Shown here: positions 32,495-40,181 of the stretch, piece by piece | How the letters are laid out: each line of letters begins with the position of its first letter | Position numbering within the stretch: position 1 is the first letter of the stretch | The notes under the pieces: generated by a model | What the model saw: only the letters and a program-made list of their open reading frames with translations | Told to the model about the DNA's origin: nothing | Databases searched by the model: none | Made by a program: the position numbers and the translations under genes | NCBI GenBank assembly: GCA_034436335.1 | Contig: DAOTVO010000019.1 | Coordinates: 41,136-105,135, forward strand | From: UBA877 sp034436335 | GTDB lineage: Bacteria; Chloroflexota; Anaerolineae; Anaerolineales; Villigracilaceae | Direction of reading: 5' to 3' | DNA length: 64,000 nt

Positions 32495-32926
32495 TTATTC
32501 GCCGCTGTCATCATCTTCGTCGGTTGCGGCCGGCTGGTCGAGGCGCAGAACCTTGCCGTGGATGTCGATGACGACCTTGAATCCCGACATGCCGAGGAAC
32601 ATTCGTCCTTCTTCAGGGATGCCGGTTTCGAGCAGGGCATCGAACTGTTTATCCACGTTTTTCAACTGTTTTTCCAGCATGGCGCGTGAGAAGATGTCGT
32701 CGCTGCCGAGCATTTTGGCGGCTTGCTCGGAGAGCAGGGCTTCATTGCCGCTGATTTGCTGGCGAATCATTTCCAGCACAACGCGGTCCACCTGCTCGGA
32801 AGGAATGTGACACTTGAAACCGGCGTCATCCACCACATAGCAGGGTTCCTCGCCCACGTAGGCGGTTTCCACGGGGCGGTCGAATTCGTCCACAACGAGA
32901 CCGGCAAAAAGGGGCTGACGCGGCAT
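32495..32926 (-). CDS. Small acidic protein of unknown function, coupled to a LURP-one-like gene
   Basis: A 143-residue soluble, acidic protein with no family recognised. It opens PRQPLFAGLVVDEFDRPVET, a beta-rich start, then VGEEPCYVVDDAGFKCHIPSE. A long amphipathic helical region follows near residues 50-105. It ends in a beta stretch SGFKVVIDIHGKVLRLD and an acidic tail DEDDDSGE. The ATG at 32926 is one base from the TAA of the LURP-one-like gene, so its translation depends on that gene and the two proteins probably act together. A strong terminator follows. No catalytic motif is visible. Confidence 0.75.
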   Translation of the reverse strand: MPRQPLFAGLVVDEFDRPVETAYVGEEPCYVVDDAGFKCHIPSEQVDRVVLEMIRQQISGNEALLSEQAAKMLGSDDIFSRAMLEKQLKNVDKQFDALLETGIPEEGRMFLGMSGFKVVIDIHGKVLRLDQPAATDEDDDSGE

Positions 32927-32927
32927 G

Positions 32928-33509
32928 TTAACCCTGCTGCTTTCCTTCGATGATTGCCAGCAGTGTGGCAGCGGCAATCCCCAGGCGGCGGTCGAGAAGA
33001 TGGCCTGTGTCCATGCTGAAATCCACATCCATCTGGTAGGCGAACAGGTTGAAACGCTGGCGCAAGTCGGCGACGCGGACAGCGCCGAGGGTGATGTCGT
33101 AGTTTTGCGGCAGGAGCGAGCCGAGCAGGAGCCGGCGCAGCATGGCCTGCCCGACGCTGTCCTCGAACAACATGCCGACCACCTGATCGCTGCCGTCCAG
33201 GATTTCCCACTCGTCGCGCATCATCGAGCGCCAGCCTTTGCGGTGCAACGCGCCGACTTTTTGGTTGTAGGCCGGGTCAATCACGTTATAGGCGGCGTTA
33301 AAGTCAACGATGTTGCGCGCCTGGATGAGCAATGCTTCCTGGCGCTTGGATTCATCTGTATAGACGCGGATGTCTTCCCGCAGTCGGAACATCTTCTGTT
33401 CCACATAGAGTACTTGCTGTTCCTGCGGGTTGTAGAAGCGTAGTTTGCCGGTCAGGGCGAAGACCTGGCGTTTTAGCAGATAACGGTCATACTGAAAAGC
33501 AGGGTTCAT
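32928..33509 (-). CDS. LURP-one-related/phospholipid-scramblase-like protein
   Basis: A 193-residue protein with the beta-barrel pattern of the Tubby C-terminal/LURP-one superfamily. YLLKRQVFALTGKLRFYN and QKMFRLREDIRVYTDES match the repeated strands with a short linker that scramblase-like proteins show. A hydrophobic helical C-terminus RRLGIAAATLLAIIEG could be the buried central helix or a membrane anchor. Bacterial members have unknown roles. The gene overlaps the end of the upstream L,D-transpeptidase gene by 23 bases and is followed one base later by the small acidic protein. Confidence 0.7.
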   Translation of the reverse strand: MNPAFQYDRYLLKRQVFALTGKLRFYNPQEQQVLYVEQKMFRLREDIRVYTDESKRQEALLIQARNIVDFNAAYNVIDPAYNQKVGALHRKGWRSMMRDEWEILDGSDQVVGMLFEDSVGQAMLRRLLLGSLLPQNYDITLGAVRVADLRQRFNLFAYQMDVDFSMDTGHLLDRRLGIAAATLLAIIEGKQQG

Positions 33510-34542
33510 GGTTCACTCTTCGGTCAGAAGGTTTGGTCGGCAGAATCTGCACCTGGGTCCCGAAGCCGGGGGTGAGGGCGAGGCGTTCTCCGGGCGGAAC
33601 GGCGGGAAAGGTCCAGCGGTAGACCCAGCGGGCGGCTTCGGGCGTCAGGTTGATGCAGCCGTGGCTGTGGGGCGTTCCGAAGTCATTATGCCAGTAAGTG
33701 CCGTGAATGGCAACCCCGCTTTCGGTAATGTATGTGTTCCAGGGGACGCCGGGCAGGTCGAAGAGACTGGCGTCATCATAGCCGCCGCTCATGTGGTAGG
33801 TGGGGCGTTTGTGGAAGGTGCGAAACAGGCCGGTGGGCGTCTCGAAGCCGCGCTGACCGGTGGCGGTGCGCGCCGCGAAGACAAGCGTTTCGCCCTCGAA
33901 GGCGTAGAGCATCTGCTCGTCGAGGACGATTTCGATGTATCTTTCTTCGGCGGGGACCATCGGCGCGAGCGGAGCCAGTTCGGCGGCGGCATACAGGCGC
34001 ACAAATTCGGGACGCGTGTAGTAGTGCGACTGCCACAGGGTATCGTAACACTTGTACCACAGACTGCCGTCGCGCCGGTCGGCGACGACCTCGGTGACCC
34101 AATGCGTCGAGCCGTAGTACAGGCGCGGCCCCGGCGCGGGACTGCGGTTCACCGCCCAGAGACTATCGGCATAGGGGACGGTGATTTCGCCCACCATGCC
34201 GGGCAGGGGCAGTTCTGTCTGCGCTTCGTTGAGCAGAGTCCGAACCGGTTGAACGAAGCCGGAGTACAGGTACTGGTTTTCGCCGATGCGGTACCACAGA
34301 CGGTTGTAATCGCCCTCTTCGCCGCCCTGCACCTGCTCGAGGAGGTTCACCACCGCGTCGCGGGTCAGCGAGCCGACGCGCTCGGCTTGAAAGGACGGAC
34401 GGGCGCGCACCTTCAGCCGGTTGGCCGTGACGCGTCCCTGCAGGGCTGGCGCGGCCGGCGTCCGGTCGAGGCCCAGTTCAGAGAATAACACTCCCAGCAG
34501 GGAGGCCGCACTGAGTTTGAGAAAGTCGCGCCGTGTAATCAT
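33487..34542 (-). CDS. L,D-transpeptidase (YkuD) with Tat signal and SH3-like domain
   Basis: A 351-residue exported cell-wall enzyme. The N-terminus ITRRDFLKLSAASLLGVLF is a twin-arginine signal (RRDFLK). An SH3-like region follows (RLKVRARPSFQAERVGSL). The YkuD catalytic domain ends with HGTYWHNDFG and SHGCINLT, the nucleophilic cysteine being at about residue 296. YkuD enzymes cross-link peptidoglycan 3-3 or attach proteins. A second transpeptidase gene lies just upstream, and an amidase beyond that, so the cluster is a wall-remodelling set. The gene overlaps the LURP-one-like gene at its 3' end. Export by Tat rather than Sec is noteworthy. Confidence 0.9.
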   Translation of the reverse strand: MITRRDFLKLSAASLLGVLFSELGLDRTPAAPALQGRVTANRLKVRARPSFQAERVGSLTRDAVVNLLEQVQGGEEGDYNRLWYRIGENQYLYSGFVQPVRTLLNEAQTELPLPGMVGEITVPYADSLWAVNRSPAPGPRLYYGSTHWVTEVVADRRDGSLWYKCYDTLWQSHYYTRPEFVRLYAAAELAPLAPMVPAEERYIEIVLDEQMLYAFEGETLVFAARTATGQRGFETPTGLFRTFHKRPTYHMSGGYDDASLFDLPGVPWNTYITESGVAIHGTYWHNDFGTPHSHGCINLTPEAARWVYRWTFPAVPPGERLALTPGFGTQVQILPTKPSDRRVNHEPCFSV

Positions 34543-34549
34543 GCGAAAG

Positions 34550-35632
34550 TTAGTAGTGGATATTGACCAGCGTTCCCAGCGGCGCCCAGTAGAATAGCCA
34601 TTTGGCGTCGGGGGTGTACATGTTTACACAGCCGTGACTCATCGGGTGTCCGAAGTTGCTGTGCCAGTACGTACCGTGGATGCCGTAGCCTTTGTAGAAA
34701 TACATCGTGTACGGCACATTAGGCAGATAGTAGCCTGGCCCTGCCATCAGCGTGGATTCGAGTTTGATATAGATGTGAAATTTCCCCACCACCGTCGGAT
34801 AGGCCGGCACGCCGGTGGAGACCAGAAAACTTGCCACGACGGTGTTGCCTTCGTAGGCGTAGAGCATCTGGTCGGAGAGGTCCACGTCAATCCAGCGCAC
34901 GCCGCCAGAGGGAGCACGGGGGGGCGTCTCGGTGGCAGGCAGGAAGGGCGTATTGGTCGGCAGGGGCGTGTTGGTCGGCGTGAAAGTTGGGGTGGGGGTG
35001 AAGGTGGCGGTGAAGGTCGGCGTGCTGGTAAACGTGGCGGTTGGCGTAAAGGTGGAGGTGAACGTGGGCGTGTAAGTGGGCTTATTCACTTCCATCGCCG
35101 CGCCGAGCATGGGGCTGGGCTGGGCTTCGAACAGAGCGCGGGCGGGGAAAAATTTCCCCGGCCAAAAGGCGGCCGCGGCCAGCACGCAAATCATCAAAAT
35201 GGCGACGGCGGCGAGCGAGCGGCGCGGACGCGTCAATGCTTTGCGCGGCGGAAAACGAAGCGGCGGCGCGGCGGGGAGATTCCTCGCCCGTTCCCGGACC
35301 GGCTGACCGGCCGCGGCTTCGACGGGCGCAGCGGCCGCCGGTTCTGGAGGCGCGGCCGCTCCACCCTGGGAGTGTCTCAGACGCCGCTGCGCCCCTTCCA
35401 GGCCCCTGCGAGCGCGTTCACTGGAGGGGTTAATCCGCAAAGCCTGTTCCAGGTAGGCAACGCTGGCCCGCGGACTGGCGATTCCGGCCAGAATGAGCCA
35501 GGGTTCTTCGAGATGGGGGGCCAGGGCGGCGGCTTTCTCCGCCCAGCGGCGCGCCGACCGCCGGTCGCCCTGCCGGACGGCCTGGCGGGCGTTTTCGAGC
35601 GCCTGGCGGAGTTCGAGCGGGTCGCGATTCAT
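34550..35632 (-). CDS. L,D-transpeptidase with N-terminal TPR-like domain and Thr/Pro linker
   Basis: A 360-residue protein anchored by one transmembrane helix near residues 150-170. The cytosolic N-terminus is helical and resembles TPR repeats (ALENARQAVRQGDRRSARRW, then PWLILAGIA and YLEQALRINPSS). Outside is a low-complexity TPTFTS/TPTATF-type linker of about 55 residues that could span the wall. The C-terminal YkuD domain has HGTYWHSNFG and MSHGCVNMYT, with catalytic cysteine at about residue 335. The ATG at 35632 overlaps the stop of the amidase gene by 4 bases, which decides the start against an in-frame codon at 35674. This couples its synthesis to the amidase. Confidence 0.87.
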   Translation of the reverse strand: MNRDPLELRQALENARQAVRQGDRRSARRWAEKAAALAPHLEEPWLILAGIASPRASVAYLEQALRINPSSERARRGLEGAQRRLRHSQGGAAAPPEPAAAAPVEAAAGQPVRERARNLPAAPPLRFPPRKALTRPRRSLAAVAILMICVLAAAAFWPGKFFPARALFEAQPSPMLGAAMEVNKPTYTPTFTSTFTPTATFTSTPTFTATFTPTPTFTPTNTPLPTNTPFLPATETPPRAPSGGVRWIDVDLSDQMLYAYEGNTVVASFLVSTGVPAYPTVVGKFHIYIKLESTLMAGPGYYLPNVPYTMYFYKGYGIHGTYWHSNFGHPMSHGCVNMYTPDAKWLFYWAPLGTLVNIHY

Positions 35633-36396
35633 GGACTGGGATTGACTTCCACGTTTTCGTTTCTCAGGAAGCAAAGGATGCCGTTGACGACGCCCTGCGC
35701 TACCGTTCCTTTGTGGGTGGTGAGGAGGTCGTAATCGAGGCGCATGAAGCCGGTCTCGATGATGACGGCGGTGGTGGCGGGGTCGAGTTCATCGAAGGCG
35801 TGGTATTCGGTCATGTCGCGGGTGATGCTGCCGGGGTGGAACAGCAGGCCGGTGGCGCGTCCGTAGCGGTCGGAAAGACAGGAAACCAGCCGGTTCGAGA
35901 GGTTGGAGTCGCGGTTGCCCAGGGCGGGGGACACCTTGTAGCCGGTTGCCTCCGGCCCGAGGTCGGCGCAAGTGTCGTTGTGAATGGAGATGAGCGCCGC
36001 GGCGCGGTAACCGGTCAGACGCGGGTCGAACTCTTGCAGAAGGTCAACCGTATAGCCCTGTCCTTCAAGCATTTGCGCGGCGAGGGAGGCGATGTTGTAG
36101 TTGATGTCCACTTCGGCGGCGCCGTTCTCACAAACCGCGCCGCGGTCCTCGCCGTTGCCCCAGTGACCGACTACGATGCCGATGCGCACCACCTGTCTGC
36201 CGGCAGGGGCAGAAACGTCCGACACGGGTTGAGGCGTCATCAATGTCAGGATGGCGGCGCCAAAATCGCCCAGAAACAGCCGCGGCGAAAAGGCGGTGAA
36301 CAGGGTGGCCAACAGGATGGCAATGCTGACCACGTTTTGGATAATCCGGCCGGCGTGCGGTGTTTCGGGGGAGGAGGGGGGAGGTGGCAGGCTCAT
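35629..36396 (-). CDS. N-acetylmuramoyl-L-alanine amidase (Amidase_3 family)
   Basis: A 255-residue protein with a proline-rich cytosolic start, one membrane helix near residues 18-55 and an extracellular amidase domain. The domain shows VVGHWGNG (first zinc histidine), an acidic residue in AAEVDINY, ISIHNDTC (second histidine) and ETGFM near residue 218 (catalytic glutamate). It would cleave the bond between N-acetylmuramic acid and L-alanine in peptidoglycan. It is the first gene of a minus-strand unit with two L,D-transpeptidases. The MITE copy 1 lies in the intergenic region upstream. Confidence 0.85.
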   Translation of the reverse strand: MSLPPPPSSPETPHAGRIIQNVVSIAILLATLFTAFSPRLFLGDFGAAILTLMTPQPVSDVSAPAGRQVVRIGIVVGHWGNGEDRGAVCENGAAEVDINYNIASLAAQMLEGQGYTVDLLQEFDPRLTGYRAAALISIHNDTCADLGPEATGYKVSPALGNRDSNLSNRLVSCLSDRYGRATGLLFHPGSITRDMTEYHAFDELDPATTAVIIETGFMRLDYDLLTTHKGTVAQGVVNGILCFLRNENVEVNPSP

Positions 36397-36461
36397 AATC
36401 TAGCGTAATAGTACCCTAATTCGGTTTAAATGGGCAAGGTTTCAGAAATGGGCTGTTTCTG

Positions 36462-36621
36462 GTAACTGTCTACCCAATGAGGCCAAACTTGTTAATCGCA
36501 GCAAAAGAGGCAAACTTTATCCGCAGATTGCGCAGATTTCCCCTGTGGGTACGATGTCGCCGATTTTTCTCCCAATCTGCATCCTCTGCGCAAGATTTCC
36601 GAGAGCAGGGTAGGCAGTTAC
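36462..36621 (+). mobile_element. MITE-like element, copy 1 (160 bp, 14-bp TIRs, 8-bp TSD)
   Basis: The left end GTAACTGTCTACCC (36462-36475) and right end GGGTAGGCAGTTAC (36608-36621) are inverted repeats with one mismatch. TGTTTCTG occurs directly outside both ends (36454-36461 and 36622-36629), a perfect 8-bp target-site duplication. The interior shares strong similarity with the inverted copy at 48097-48264 over its full length. No transposase is encoded, so it is non-autonomous. It lies between the divergent amidase and phosphoesterase genes, and its right part precedes the phosphoesterase promoter. Confidence 0.9.
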
Positions 36622-36642
36622 TGTTTCTGCTCAAAATGCCCT

Positions 36643-36670
36643 TTTGCACCTTCCTGCTGTGGTCTATAAT
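36643..36670 (+). promoter_or_regulatory. Candidate promoter of the large phosphoesterase gene
   Basis: A perfect TATAAT (36665-36670) lies 22 bases before the ATG. The best -35 is TTTGCA (36643-36648) with 16-base spacing. It sits just outside the right end of MITE copy 1. Confidence 0.55.
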
Positions 36671-36692
36671 TGAACCGTTCAGGAGGTTTCGC

Positions 36693-38069
36693 ATGCTCAT
36701 CATCATCAGCGATTTGCACCTCACAGACGGCACTTGCGGCAAGTCCATCTCTGCGGCTGCGTTTCGCCTCTTTGTGGAGCGGCTCAGGGAACTTGTCTGG
36801 CGCGCTTCGTATCGAAAGGACGGCTCTTACCGGCCGCTCGAGGAAGTGGATTTGATTCTGCTCGGCGACATCCTCGATGTTCAGCATTCGACCCTTTGGC
36901 TGAAGCATAAGGATGGGACGCCGAACAAGGCTCGTCCCTGGACCGACTCCAAAGACCCGGAGTTCCGGCGCACCCTGCAGGAGATTACGACTGACATCCT
37001 GGCAAACAATGCCGAGGCGGTGGCTCTATTGAAAGGTCTGAGCACTCCCGGCGCTTTCCTGAACCTGCCGCCGGCCAACCGGTGGGGGGAACCGGCCAAA
37101 CTGACGCTTCAGAAAATCCCGGTCAAGGTCAACATTCACTACATGGTTGGAAATCATGACTGGCCTTACCATCTCCCCAACTCGGATTTCAATCCTATCC
37201 GTCAGCAGGTCATCGAAGCGATGGGGCTTGCCAACCGCCCCGCTCCTTTCCCGCACCAGTCCAAGGAATCGCCGGCGCTGGACGATGTTCTCGCGCGGCA
37301 CGGGGTCTACGCCCAGCACGGCGACCTGTACGACGAATTCAATTACGACAAGGCGAAGGGGCGCGACCATGCTGCTCTGGGCGACGCTTTTGCCGTGGAG
37401 GTCATCAACAGATTTCCGGTGCTGGTGGAAGAGGAGATGAAGGATGAACTCCCGCCGGATATGCTCACCGCTTTGCGCGAACTTATCAATGTCCGCCCGG
37501 CGCTGGCCACGCCGTTGTGGATTAGCAGTCAGTTGCGGCGCAACAACATCCCCGAAGCCCAGCAGCGCAAACTTAAGGCCATCTGGGATGACCTGGGCCA
37601 TGATTTCCTGAAACTTCCCTTCGTGCGCGCCGCCGATAAGAAACGGCTCAAGCCCGACCTGGTGGACGGTCTGGAAGCCCTCTTCACGCTCACGGATGCC
37701 CTGTCCTTCAAAACGCTCGACAGTCTTGTTTTGTGGATTCGCAAGCGCTTCTCGGCAGATGAACTGACTCTCTCTCAGCACGCGCTCAAGGAAGAAGCGT
37801 TCATCAACCATCGGGCGCAGTTTATCGTGTACGGTCATTCCCACCATCATGAAGTCGTCCCGCTGGACTTCATGCCCGGCCTGCGCGAATCAGGCGGTCA
37901 AATGTACATGAACTCCGGCACCTGGCACACCTATTTTGACCTAGCCATTCACAAACCCGAAGAACAAAAGTTCGTCCCCTATCAGGTATTGACCTACCTT
38001 ACCTACTACAAAGGGGACGAGCACCGCGGCCGTCGCTTCGAGACCTGGTCGAGTTCCTTCACCGATTGA
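36693..38069 (+). CDS. Large calcineurin-like metallophosphoesterase
   Basis: A 458-residue protein beginning MLIIISDLHLTDGT, with the DLH metal motif at residues 7-9, LLGDILD near 57, GNHDWPYH near 153 and YGHSHHHEVV near 384-393. All metal ligands seem present. The long helical insert between GNHD and GHSH (about 200 residues) sets it apart from the small phosphoesterases and may define the substrate. The ATG at 36693 is chosen because AGGAGG lies 6 bases before it. The in-frame region upstream is inside the MITE and not conserved as protein. The YCII gene follows immediately. Confidence 0.85.
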   Translation: MLIIISDLHLTDGTCGKSISAAAFRLFVERLRELVWRASYRKDGSYRPLEEVDLILLGDILDVQHSTLWLKHKDGTPNKARPWTDSKDPEFRRTLQEITTDILANNAEAVALLKGLSTPGAFLNLPPANRWGEPAKLTLQKIPVKVNIHYMVGNHDWPYHLPNSDFNPIRQQVIEAMGLANRPAPFPHQSKESPALDDVLARHGVYAQHGDLYDEFNYDKAKGRDHAALGDAFAVEVINRFPVLVEEEMKDELPPDMLTALRELINVRPALATPLWISSQLRRNNIPEAQQRKLKAIWDDLGHDFLKLPFVRAADKKRLKPDLVDGLEALFTLTDALSFKTLDSLVLWIRKRFSADELTLSQHALKEEAFINHRAQFIVYGHSHHHEVVPLDFMPGLRESGGQMYMNSGTWHTYFDLAIHKPEEQKFVPYQVLTYLTYYKGDEHRGRRFETWSSSFTD

Positions 38070-38077
38070 GCCATCCA

Positions 38078-38389
38078 ATGCCCGAATACATCTACCTCAT
38101 CCACCCTTTTCGTGAAGGTTTCTTCGAGCAGATGAGGCCCGAAGAAGAGACCGTCATGCAGGCGCATTTCGATTATCTCCGGCAGGCCGCCGAAAACGGC
38201 ATTGTTCTGCTGGCCGGTTCCTGTCTCGACGATACGTTTGGGCTGGTCCTCTTTCGCGCCGAAAGCGACCACCTTGCCCAAGTTTTCATGATGAATGATC
38301 CCTCAGTCAAACAAAATGTCATGATGGCCGAATTGCATCCATTGCGGATCTCCCTCCCCGGCAGTCCATCCCCTCAAAGCGAACGCTGA
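38078..38389 (+). CDS. YCII-domain protein
   Basis: A 103-residue protein with the YCII pattern: an N-terminal strand PEYIYLIHPFREGFFEQM, then the helix with EETVMQAHFDYLRQAAENG, where histidine and aspartate mark the possible active site, and VLLAGSCLDDTFGLVLFRAES. YCII proteins are small ferredoxin-like-fold enzymes or binding domains, some with dehydrochlorinase-like activity. The last residues (PGSPSPQSER) are disordered. The ATG at 38078 is preferred over an in-frame TTG that overlaps the phosphoesterase stop. The esterase gene follows after 8 bases. Confidence 0.8.
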   Translation: MPEYIYLIHPFREGFFEQMRPEEETVMQAHFDYLRQAAENGIVLLAGSCLDDTFGLVLFRAESDHLAQVFMMNDPSVKQNVMMAELHPLRISLPGSPSPQSER

Positions 38390-38397
38390 GTTTCTTC

Positions 38398-39444
38398 ATG
38401 CCCACACTCCCTCTTCTCGCTCTGGCCCGCACGATTGGCAATCCTGTTATAGAAGGCAACATCGCCACCTTTCTCTGGGAGGGCGAGTCGCCTGTTTTGT
38501 TAATCGAAGATGTCCACAACTGGGAAGACTCTCCCCAGGAAATGACGCGTATTGCCTCCACGTTGTGGAAGGCGAGTCTTACACTGCCTCCCGACGCCTA
38601 CCTGGAATATGCATTTCTCGACCCGAAGACCGGTCGGCGCGTGGAAGACCCGCTCAACCCGCGTAAAATCTGGAACGGCATCAACGCCTGGAATCACTAT
38701 TTCTACATGCCGGAAGGCCGCCCCACCGACCTCATCCAGCCGGTGAGACGCCTGCCGCGGGGAACGGTGAGCAGGCATCAGGTCGAGACGCGCGACTACG
38801 ACGGCCGCTCGAAGCGCACCGTTTACCTGTACCGGCCTCCGGTTGAGACCCCCGTCCCGCTGCTGGTCGTGTACGACGGCCCGGACTACCTCAAACGCGC
38901 CCATCTCAACGTCATCGTGGATAATCTGATTGCCGCCCGGCGCGTGCGTCCCTTTGCGATGGCGCTGGTCGCCAACGGCGGCCCGGCGCGGACGATGGAG
39001 TATTCCTGTTCCGATGCCACCCTGGGCTTCATCTTCAACCAAATTATCCCCCTGGCGCAGGAACATCTGCCTCTGACGGCCCCCGGCGCGGAGCCTTACG
39101 GCGTGCTGGGCGCTTCGATGGGCGGGCTGATGGCCCTCTATACCGGCCTGCGCCTGCCGCAGGTCTTTGGCAAAGTGCTCAGCCAGTCGGGAGCGTTCTT
39201 CGTGCCGGAACTGTACTCGGTCATCGAAGACTTGGCGCGTTACCTGCCGCCCCCCGATATTGAAATCTGGATGGATGCCGGCAAACTGGAATGGCTGCTG
39301 GAAGGCAACCGCCAGATGCATGACCTGCTCAAAGAGCGCGGTTACAAGGTGACCTATCGGGAGTTCTCCGGCGGACACAATTACACCTGCTGGCAAAATG
39401 ACATCGGCCTGGGACTGCAAAAACTATTCATACAAAAGATTTAA
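38398..39444 (+). CDS. Alpha/beta-hydrolase esterase (enterochelin-esterase-like)
   Basis: A 348-residue protein with an N-terminal beta-sandwich-like domain (WEGESPVLLIEDVHNWE to about residue 130) and a C-terminal esterase fold. The nucleophile elbow is GASMGG near residue 240, and the catalytic histidine lies in FSGGHNYTCW near residue 325. LLVVYDGPDYL is the typical strand-turn of Esterase D/Fes-like enzymes. These enzymes hydrolyse siderophore esters, feruloyl esters or S-formyl glutathione. No siderophore or xylan genes are nearby, so the substrate is open. No signal peptide is seen. Confidence 0.85.
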   Translation: MPTLPLLALARTIGNPVIEGNIATFLWEGESPVLLIEDVHNWEDSPQEMTRIASTLWKASLTLPPDAYLEYAFLDPKTGRRVEDPLNPRKIWNGINAWNHYFYMPEGRPTDLIQPVRRLPRGTVSRHQVETRDYDGRSKRTVYLYRPPVETPVPLLVVYDGPDYLKRAHLNVIVDNLIAARRVRPFAMALVANGGPARTMEYSCSDATLGFIFNQIIPLAQEHLPLTAPGAEPYGVLGASMGGLMALYTGLRLPQVFGKVLSQSGAFFVPELYSVIEDLARYLPPPDIEIWMDAGKLEWLLEGNRQMHDLLKERGYKVTYREFSGGHNYTCWQNDIGLGLQKLFIQKI

Positions 39445-39491
39445 GACGCATTTGCTTCTCTTTGTGCCATAATCAACGTAAGGAGTCGCCT

Positions 39492-40172
39492 ATGGATAGG
39501 AAACGTGCAGAGTATGCTCAGGGACTTGTCGAATACGCGTTGCTGATCGTCCTGGTTGTCCTTGCGATTATTCTGGCATTGAGCATAGCCGGAGTAAGTT
39601 TGAAGGATGTCTATTGTTTGATTGCCCAGAAACTCGGCGCACAACCGGCGGCCTGCACCGGCGCGCTCTTCAGTGATGATTTCGATACCTTGAGTGGCTG
39701 GCAAATCATCAGCGGCAAGTGGGAAATCAAAAATGGCAAACTATGCAATGCAAACGGCGGTCAAATTTTCAAGCCTCTGCCGGGGGCAGGTGACTACGTC
39801 ATCAACCTGAACGGTGCGAAACTAGACCAGGGCAATGGCTATGGCATCTTCTTCCGCGCCGATAACTTCAAGCAGGTCAATGGGTACACCTTCCAGTATG
39901 ACCCTGGTTTGAGAGGGTTTGCTTTTCGTGAATGGTATCAGGGCCGCGAGTTTGCTCCTTCCGCTTTGTACAAGCCCGGCAATTATGATTATTACAGCAG
40001 TCCGCATGACATTCAGGTCGTTGTGCAGGGCAACACCTTCACCGCTTACGTGGACGGTCAACAAGTGGTCAAGACGACCGACCCCACCTACAGGCAGGGC
40101 AGCATTGGACTGCGTTCCTGGGATTCCAGCGTGGTATGCTTCGACAGCATTTCGGTCAATGCCCTGCCATAA
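39492..40172 (+). CDS. Flp/TadE-like pilin N-terminus fused to a lectin/glucanase-like domain
   Basis: A 226-residue protein. Residues 5-40 read RAEYAQGLVEYALLIVLVVL then a hydrophobic helix to about 35, with the glutamate typical of Flp and TadE/TadF prepilins. After a short cysteine-containing linker (YCLIAQKLGAQPAAC) comes a beta-rich domain with FSDDFDTLSGWQIISGKWEI, YGIFFRADN, and PHDIQVVVQGNTFTAYVDGQ. This is the pattern of concanavalin-like/DUF1080 (3-keto-disaccharide hydrolase) domains. TAAGGAGTCGCCT precedes the ATG, and an extended -10 TGCCATAAT lies about 20 bases before. With the CpaE-like gene downstream, it is probably a minor pilin or surface adhesin. Confidence 0.75.
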   Translation: MDRKRAEYAQGLVEYALLIVLVVLAIILALSIAGVSLKDVYCLIAQKLGAQPAACTGALFSDDFDTLSGWQIISGKWEIKNGKLCNANGGQIFKPLPGAGDYVINLNGAKLDQGNGYGIFFRADNFKQVNGYTFQYDPGLRGFAFREWYQGREFAPSALYKPGNYDYYSSPHDIQVVVQGNTFTAYVDGQQVVKTTDPTYRQGSIGLRSWDSSVVCFDSISVNALP

Positions 40173-40181
40173 GGAGGCGCA

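Noticed and set aside
34920..35090. Tandem DNA repeat in the second transpeptidase gene
   Set aside because: It encodes a Thr/Pro linker in frame and is a normal low-complexity protein segment.
36477..36692. N-terminal extension of the large phosphoesterase, and a similar frame in MITE copy 2 (MRPxLLIxAK)
   Set aside because: The frames lie inside the MITE. Differences between the copies are mostly amino-acid-changing, so there is no sign of selection on a protein, and a perfect AGGAGG marks the ATG at 36693.
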